DNA of 63,308 nucleotides, taken from the NCBI GenBank assembly GCA_934667425.1, contig CAKULV010000013.1:1-63308 (forward strand), read 5' to 3'. The first letter of the stretch is position 1; each line of letters opens with the position of its first letter. A program made the position numbers and the translations under genes. The notes beneath the pieces are model-generated. The model ran no database searches, was not told where the DNA came from, and was given only the letters and a program-made list of their open reading frames with translations. Origin of the DNA: an uncultured Kiritimatiellota bacterium (GTDB taxonomy: Bacteria; Verrucomicrobiota; Kiritimatiellia; RFP12; UBA1067). This document shows positions 59,174 through 63,308 of the stretch, one piece after another.

Positions 59174-60949
59174 TCACCGAATGATTACCATGCCGCCGAC
59201 CGGCGCGAACCTCACTAAATCCTCAGGCGCAAGCGCACCCCACGAAAAGCGGATCTCGTCCATCCAGCCCTCGAACCCATCAGTGGGGGACATGCGCGAG
59301 AAGTAGTATCCGCAAGGCCTGTCGAGAAGGCCACTCTCACCGACCGTGGCCGCCATCACCACATTGTAATCGACATACAGGCGGAAAGTCCTCGTCGGCT
59401 TGTCATACGAAAGCGCAACATGGCGCCATTTCTTTCCGAGGCAGTCTTCCGACGTCTCCACGTATCGCTCGAAAGATTCCGCATCATCCTGACTGTATTC
59501 CCCACTCTCCGTAACTTCAGTCCAGGAAAGGCGAAGCACACCGTTGTTCCGCCGCGTGAGCATCCAGCAGAACTGCGGATATGCGTTGTTCTTGTGCCAA
59601 TCGTATGTGTATTTTCCGAACAGCAGCGAGCCGACGCCATTCGGTCGCCAATCCTGGTCGTACTCCACCTTGACAAACGCCTCCATGGTCCAGCTCGACG
59701 GATGGCACAGGAAATGGCTCGGTCCGGAAACGACCATTTCGGTACCCGCATACTGACGATAGTCCGTGCCGCTTGCGAGGCTCGAATAACCGAGAAAGCG
59801 GCATCCGCCTCCGTTCTTCCACACCTTCTTCGAACCCCACTGGACATCGTACCCTATGCGCCTAATGCCCTTGTCATACTGCGGGAATGTCTCGGGGTGC
59901 AAACCATAGCCAAATTTCGCCGTCAGCGCAAGGCCGAGATCGGAATGTATCGAAAGGCCCAAAGTCTGGTTCAGCGCATCGCCGATCTTGGCACCCGAAG
60001 TTGCGGACTCGTCGTTGAAGCCGATGGCAAAGACCGCAGCCCCGAATGGCGAGACGATCTCGAAATCCTCTGTCGAGAGCGCACCAGAAGAAACGCGCAG
60101 ACACGAAAGGGAAGCGTTGAGCGGTTCCGTTGAGGTCTTCACCGCTCCCGCCCCGTCCTTGTACCCGGTGCCGAGACGGAACTTCAGATCCGAAGCCTCC
60201 GACGAGTTGTTCCTATAGGCGGCTGGGTTGCCTATGGAACAGTAATCGACATAATAAGTCAACGTACCCGCCTGCTCAGTGGCGTTCGTCTCACTGTACA
60301 CAAGCGCGAGATGATGCCATTTGCCGTCGCTGGCGATTCCCGCAGAGTTGTACGCGGCCGCATTGACTCCGTCACGCCTATACGTCTCAAATCCAAAACC
60401 GCGGGCCGCGCCGGCATAATCTCCTTCCTTGACTACAGACGACGGAGCGATCACCTTGAAGCCGCCGACATCCTTCTGCGCCTCAAGATAAAGCACTGTT
60501 TTTGAGATCTGGTCGTAGTTCGCGTCATTGGGCATCCAGTAGACATAGTCCTCATTCATCTTGATGAAGCATTCGATGGTAAAGTCGCCCTTGCCGACAA
60601 TGGCATCCGCAAGCCCCTCCATGTCGATCAGGCCGCCCTGCCTGTCCTCACGGCTGACATAGCGGAAGTCGATCGACTGCGGCGCTTCGGAAAGAGGCGT
60701 AAGGTCGCGGGATGACGCGACGACTTTCCCCGGCGAATCCGATGAAAACCTTGGCATGACACCACCATTTACGCTCGTCCTATCCGCCGTGCCACGAAAA
60801 GTGGCCGTGCCGCCGGCACTGTAGACCTCTGAAACATCAGTACCGGGTGCTCCATCCCGGAAATCCCAAAAGCCTATAGTATCAGCCCTGAGCTGTGCGG
60901 CAAACGCCGCACAAAGTGACATCGCGATTTTCGGCACCATTGATTTCAT
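59174..60949 (-). CDS. Secreted LamG-like double-domain protein with GGMVIIR tail
   Basis: The product has 591 residues from ATG 60949, with GGAGG 8 nt upstream. The signal peptide is KIAMSLCAAFAAQLRA. Two concanavalin A/LamG-like domains follow: one with FTIECFIKMNED, KWHHLALVYSETN, LTYYVDYCSIG; the other with WTMEAFVKVEYD, KKWRHVALSYDKPTRTFRLYVDYN, GFEGWMDEIRFSWGALAPEDLVRF. It ends APVGGMVIIR. It probably binds carbohydrate or anchors the enzymes at the surface. It is first in the operon and has the best promoter. Confidence 0.85.
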   Translation of the reverse strand: MKSMVPKIAMSLCAAFAAQLRADTIGFWDFRDGAPGTDVSEVYSAGGTATFRGTADRTSVNGGVMPRFSSDSPGKVVASSRDLTPLSEAPQSIDFRYVSREDRQGGLIDMEGLADAIVGKGDFTIECFIKMNEDYVYWMPNDANYDQISKTVLYLEAQKDVGGFKVIAPSSVVKEGDYAGAARGFGFETYRRDGVNAAAYNSAGIASDGKWHHLALVYSETNATEQAGTLTYYVDYCSIGNPAAYRNNSSEASDLKFRLGTGYKDGAGAVKTSTEPLNASLSCLRVSSGALSTEDFEIVSPFGAAVFAIGFNDESATSGAKIGDALNQTLGLSIHSDLGLALTAKFGYGLHPETFPQYDKGIRRIGYDVQWGSKKVWKNGGGCRFLGYSSLASGTDYRQYAGTEMVVSGPSHFLCHPSSWTMEAFVKVEYDQDWRPNGVGSLLFGKYTYDWHKNNAYPQFCWMLTRRNNGVLRLSWTEVTESGEYSQDDAESFERYVETSEDCLGKKWRHVALSYDKPTRTFRLYVDYNVVMAATVGESGLLDRPCGYYFSRMSPTDGFEGWMDEIRFSWGALAPEDLVRFAPVGGMVIIR

Positions 60950-60978
60950 GCCACAATCCTCCGTAATGAAATGTCATG

Positions 60979-61006
60979 ATAATACCATTATCATTTTTTT
61001 TTTCAA
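60979..61006 (-). promoter_or_regulatory. Promoter of the six-gene glycan operon
   Basis: On the minus strand, TTGAAA (61006-61001), a 16-nt spacer rich in A, then TGG and TATTAT (60984-60979). The start would be near 60972, leaving a leader of about 23 nt with GGAGG. Confidence 0.65.
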
Positions 61007-61050
61007 CAGGAAAACGCTGCGGCGGGGCGCATTTTCGGTGGTACTATATC

Positions 61051-61095
61051 AAAAAAAAAGCAAGGGGAGGGATTCGATTAGAACCCATCCCCTTG
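61051..61095 (-). terminator. Rho-independent terminator of rpsB-tsf
   Basis: Minus-strand CAAGGGGA pairs with TCCCCTTG (61095-61088 with 61068-61061), extended by CCC/GGG inside. A C and then nine T follow at 61060-61051. It lies 25 nt after the tsf stop. Confidence 0.85.
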
Positions 61096-61120
61096 GCTCC
61101 AGTCCCTTCTGGGAAACGGC

Positions 61121-61966
61121 TTAGGCGCCGAGCTGGAGGCGCACGAAACGCTTTACCTCTATCGGTGCGCCGCAAGCCTTCGAGACGCCCTCAAGGTATT
61201 TCTCGACCGTGAGATCTCCATTCGCGACATAATCCTGCTTGAGCAGGCACACCTGGGTGCAATACTTCGCCGCCATGCCCTTCTTGATGCCGGCAAGGGC
61301 CTGTTCCGGGGGAAGCTTGCCCTTCTGCTCCTTGAGCGCATTGAGCTTGATCTCGAGCTCCGCGTCGATCTCGGCCTGGGGAACATCCTCGGGCTTTATG
61401 TACTTCGGCGCGTTGGCGGCGATCTGGAGGCACACCATGTGGGCCGCCTCGGCAAGCTCTGCGGAAGCCGCGCACTTCTCGCACGGAGTGGCAAGCTCTA
61501 CGAGTACGCCGATCTTGCCGCCCATGTGGATGTAGCTGGAGAGAACGCCGGTACCCTCAAGCTGATAGCGCTCGGTGCGGCGGATCTTCACGTTCTCGCC
61601 AGTCTTCGTAAGGAGCATCTGGTAGTCGTCCTTGAGGGTCTCGGCGACATCCTTGCCCTCAAGCGCAACCTGCGCCGCCTTGTTGCAGAAATCCTTGTAG
61701 GCATCCGTCTTCGCGACGAAGTCCGTCTCGCAGTTAACCTCGGCGAGGGCCATCGTCTTCCCGTCCGCAGCCACGGCAGCGGCGATGATGCCTTCCTTGG
61801 ACTCCTTATCGACGCGCTTGGCGGCAACCGCCAGACCCTTCTCGCGAAGGTATTTGACGGCCTCCTTCATGTCGCCGCCAGCGGCCTGAAGAGCCTCCTT
61901 GCACGCGCCCATCCCTGCGGCGGTAGCCTCACGGAGCTCCTTGATCATTGCAATCGTGATTTCCAT
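61121..61966 (-). CDS. tsf: Translation elongation factor Ts
   Basis: The product has 281 residues. The N-terminal UBA-like IKELREATAAGMGACKEALQAAGGDMKEAVKYLREKG and the TDFVAKTDAYKDF motif are diagnostic. The second core half contains KIGVLVELATPCEKCAA and the C-terminal module KYLEGVSKACGAPIEVKRFVR. It recycles EF-Tu by GDP exchange. It follows rpsB by 46 nt, the usual bacterial order. Confidence 0.97.
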   Translation of the reverse strand: MEITIAMIKELREATAAGMGACKEALQAAGGDMKEAVKYLREKGLAVAAKRVDKESKEGIIAAAVAADGKTMALAEVNCETDFVAKTDAYKDFCNKAAQVALEGKDVAETLKDDYQMLLTKTGENVKIRRTERYQLEGTGVLSSYIHMGGKIGVLVELATPCEKCAASAELAEAAHMVCLQIAANAPKYIKPEDVPQAEIDAELEIKLNALKEQKGKLPPEQALAGIKKGMAAKYCTQVCLLKQDYVANGDLTVEKYLEGVSKACGAPIEVKRFVRLQLGA

Positions 61967-62012
61967 CTCGAAATTCCTTTCTTTTTATGTGACCATGCAA
62001 ACGGCAAGCCGC

Positions 62013-63068
62013 TTATTCTGCGGCAGGAGCCTCCGCCGCGACAGCGGCCTCGGCGGCCGTGGGAGTCTCAGCCGCGACAGCGGCCTCGGCGGCCGCAACG
62101 CCAGCCGCGCGCTTGGCGGCGAGCTCGGCCTTGGCCTTGGACTCGGCGGCCTCCTTGGCGGCGCGGGCGGCCTGCTTCACAGCATTGGAAAGCGTCCCCG
62201 CCTTCTTGCCGCGGACGGCGGTCTTCACGGCAGCCTCGCCTTTGGCCGCGCGATCCTCGAAAGCCTTGGCCTTGCGCTCGGCACGGGCCGCCTTCTCGGC
62301 ATCCTCGCGCGCCTTGCGCTCCTGGTTGCGCTTGGCGGCCTCTTCGGCGGCCTTTGCGGAGTATTCGTCGTTCGCCTGCTTGATCACCTTCACGATGCCG
62401 TTCACGACGAGCTCAACGCCCTTAACGGTGTCGTCGTTGCCGGGGATCACGTAGTCGATCGGATCGGGGTTGGCGTTGGTATCGACAAGGGCCACGACCG
62501 GGATGCCGAGGCGCACCGCCTCCTTGACCGCATTGATCTCGCGGCAGACATCGATCACGAACACCGCGCCGGGACGATCAGCCATGTCGGCAATGCCGGT
62601 GAGGTTCTTCTCGAGCTTGGCGAGCTCGCGGCGGAGCATGGAAGCCTCCTGCTTGTGCTTGGAGAGTTCGCCGTTGTTCTGGCGGGCAATGGCCTGAATC
62701 TGGCGCATGCGCTTCACGGAGCCGCGGATCGTCTTGGAGTTGGTGAGCGTGCCGCCGAGCCAGCGCTCGGTCATGTAGTACTGGCCGCAATCCTCTGCGG
62801 CGGCCTTGACAAGCTCCTGCACCTGCTTCTTTGTGGCGACGAAAAGCACCTTTTTGCCGTCGAGGACCGTCTTCTTGAGGAACTCCGCCGCTTCGTCGAG
62901 CAGCGAAACCGTCTGCGTAAGGTCGATGATGTGGATGCCGTTGCGCTTATCGAAGATATATGGTTTCATCTTCGGATTCCAGCGCTTGGTCTGATGGCCG
63001 AAATGCAGACCGGCATCGAAGAGATCCTTGAGTGTGAGACCCGTGAGGGCAGACGTAGGCATATCCAT
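62013..63068 (-). CDS. rpsB: Ribosomal protein S2 with long Ala/Lys-rich C-terminal extension
   Basis: The product has 351 residues. The S2 core (about 1-240) shows LFDAGLHFGHQTKRWNPKMKPYIF, VLFVATKKQVQELVKAAAEDCGQYYMTERWLGGTLTNS, RPGAVFVIDVCREINAVKEA and VALVDTNANPDPIDYVIPGNDD. About 100 extra residues follow, mostly A, E, K and R in helical repeats (AEKAARAERKAKAFEDR; AAEAAVAAETPTAAEAAVAA). Long tails on S2 occur in several phyla. This one ends in acidic AAE repeats. Confidence 0.97.
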   Translation of the reverse strand: MDMPTSALTGLTLKDLFDAGLHFGHQTKRWNPKMKPYIFDKRNGIHIIDLTQTVSLLDEAAEFLKKTVLDGKKVLFVATKKQVQELVKAAAEDCGQYYMTERWLGGTLTNSKTIRGSVKRMRQIQAIARQNNGELSKHKQEASMLRRELAKLEKNLTGIADMADRPGAVFVIDVCREINAVKEAVRLGIPVVALVDTNANPDPIDYVIPGNDDTVKGVELVVNGIVKVIKQANDEYSAKAAEEAAKRNQERKAREDAEKAARAERKAKAFEDRAAKGEAAVKTAVRGKKAGTLSNAVKQAARAAKEAAESKAKAELAAKRAAGVAAAEAAVAAETPTAAEAAVAAEAPAAE

Positions 63069-63147
63069 TTTTTGATTCCTTTCAGTTCAAGTTATGCAAC
63101 TAATCCGCTTTGACGTAGAGTTGGATGTCTCTGCGCCGTTCGCTTCA

Positions 63148-63206
63148 TTTTTCCAACCACTGGAAAAAACGAGGCGTAAGATACCAAAACGCCCGTCAAA
63201 TGTCAA
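63148..63206 (-). promoter_or_regulatory. rpsB promoter and leader hairpin
   Basis: TTGACA (63206-63201), a 17-nt spacer ending TGG, then TATCTT (63183-63178) form the strongest promoter in the window. Near the start of the roughly 100-nt leader is an 8-bp hairpin, TTTTTCCA and TGGAAAAA around a 5-nt loop (63148-63168). It could stabilise or regulate the mRNA. Confidence 0.7.
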
Positions 63207-63308
63207 GCATCGGACTCAGGTTCCAGCAAATGGGGTGACTTGCCAAAGTAAATGACCATAGTGTATGGGCAATGAGTTGGACAATGGGAGGCGGGATGTA
63301 GGATGGCA

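Noticed and set aside
61061..61096. tRNA- or tmRNA-like 3' end (GGGTTCTAATCGAATCCC on the minus strand)
   Set aside because: The loop does not fit a 7-nt T-loop, there is no acceptor or anticodon arm, and a nine-T run follows the stem. It is a terminator.

Overview
The window is high-GC bacterial chromosome. It carries diderm lipid-transport genes (Mla/MCE), lipoproteins with a lipobox, Tat-type leaders, and long secreted proteins with LamG-like, beta-helix-like, DUF4091, GHL10 and sialate-esterase domains. It also has DUF1703- and DUF4143-type ATPases and mosaic intergenic repeats built around an AAATCG-type unit. Together these suggest a glycan-degrading member of the Verrucomicrobiota/Kiritimatiellota group, perhaps host-associated. 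That placement is inference, because no rRNA gene is present. I saw no tRNA, rRNA, CRISPR array or transposase gene.

Layout. Positions 1-1046 hold a secreted protein (minus strand) that runs off the left edge. 1263-2831 is a DUF1703-type ATPase. 3098-12833 is an accessory island: a three-gene DUF3791-DUF3990-DUF3791 cassette leads by stop/start overlaps into a surface-polysaccharide locus (kinase-like/kinase-like/GT2 fusion, radical SAM enzyme, pyruvyl transferase-like protein with an 11-C tract, GT2, DUF1796 protein, two left-handed beta-helix acyltransferases, GT4). The GT4 gene carries a block of the intergenic repeat family inside its reading frame. 13176-14895 is a DarTG toxin-antitoxin pair. 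15189-17789 is mlaEFD, divergent from two paralogous lipoproteins and hisC. 20053-25412 holds two secreted proteins divergent from a histidine kinase/response regulator pair (25539-28234). 28307-32870 is a housekeeping run (methyltransferase, alanine racemase, small lipoprotein, DUF1846, NifU-like scaffold). 33173-34107 is a zeta-type toxin pair. 34412-36091 is an exported phosphoesterase. 36580-38201 is HipBA. 38852-40009 is an AAA_14/DUF4143 ATPase. 40317-43746 holds htpX, aroQ, an FmdB-type zinc ribbon gene and proS.

43959-49529 is a polyamine operon with both aminopropyltransferase-type (speA-speE-speB) and aspartate-semialdehyde-type (carboxyspermidine dehydrogenase/decarboxylase family) genes. 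49622-60949 is a six-gene secreted glycan-utilisation operon. 61121-63068 is rpsB-tsf with promoter and terminator.

Regulation visible in sequence: many genes share an extended -10 element, TGG followed by TATAAT or TACAAT. In four cases this box lies only 6-7 nt before the ATG, which predicts leaderless mRNAs. Other genes use clear Shine-Dalgarno sites, and operons are knitted together by ATGA/GTGA/TTGA overlaps. Mosaic repeats separate many modules and flank most of the toxin-antitoxin loci. The main points for a second look are the in-frame repeat in the GT4 gene, the DUF3791/DUF3990 cassette joined to a polysaccharide locus, the poly-C tract, the leaderless promoter class and the double polyamine route.
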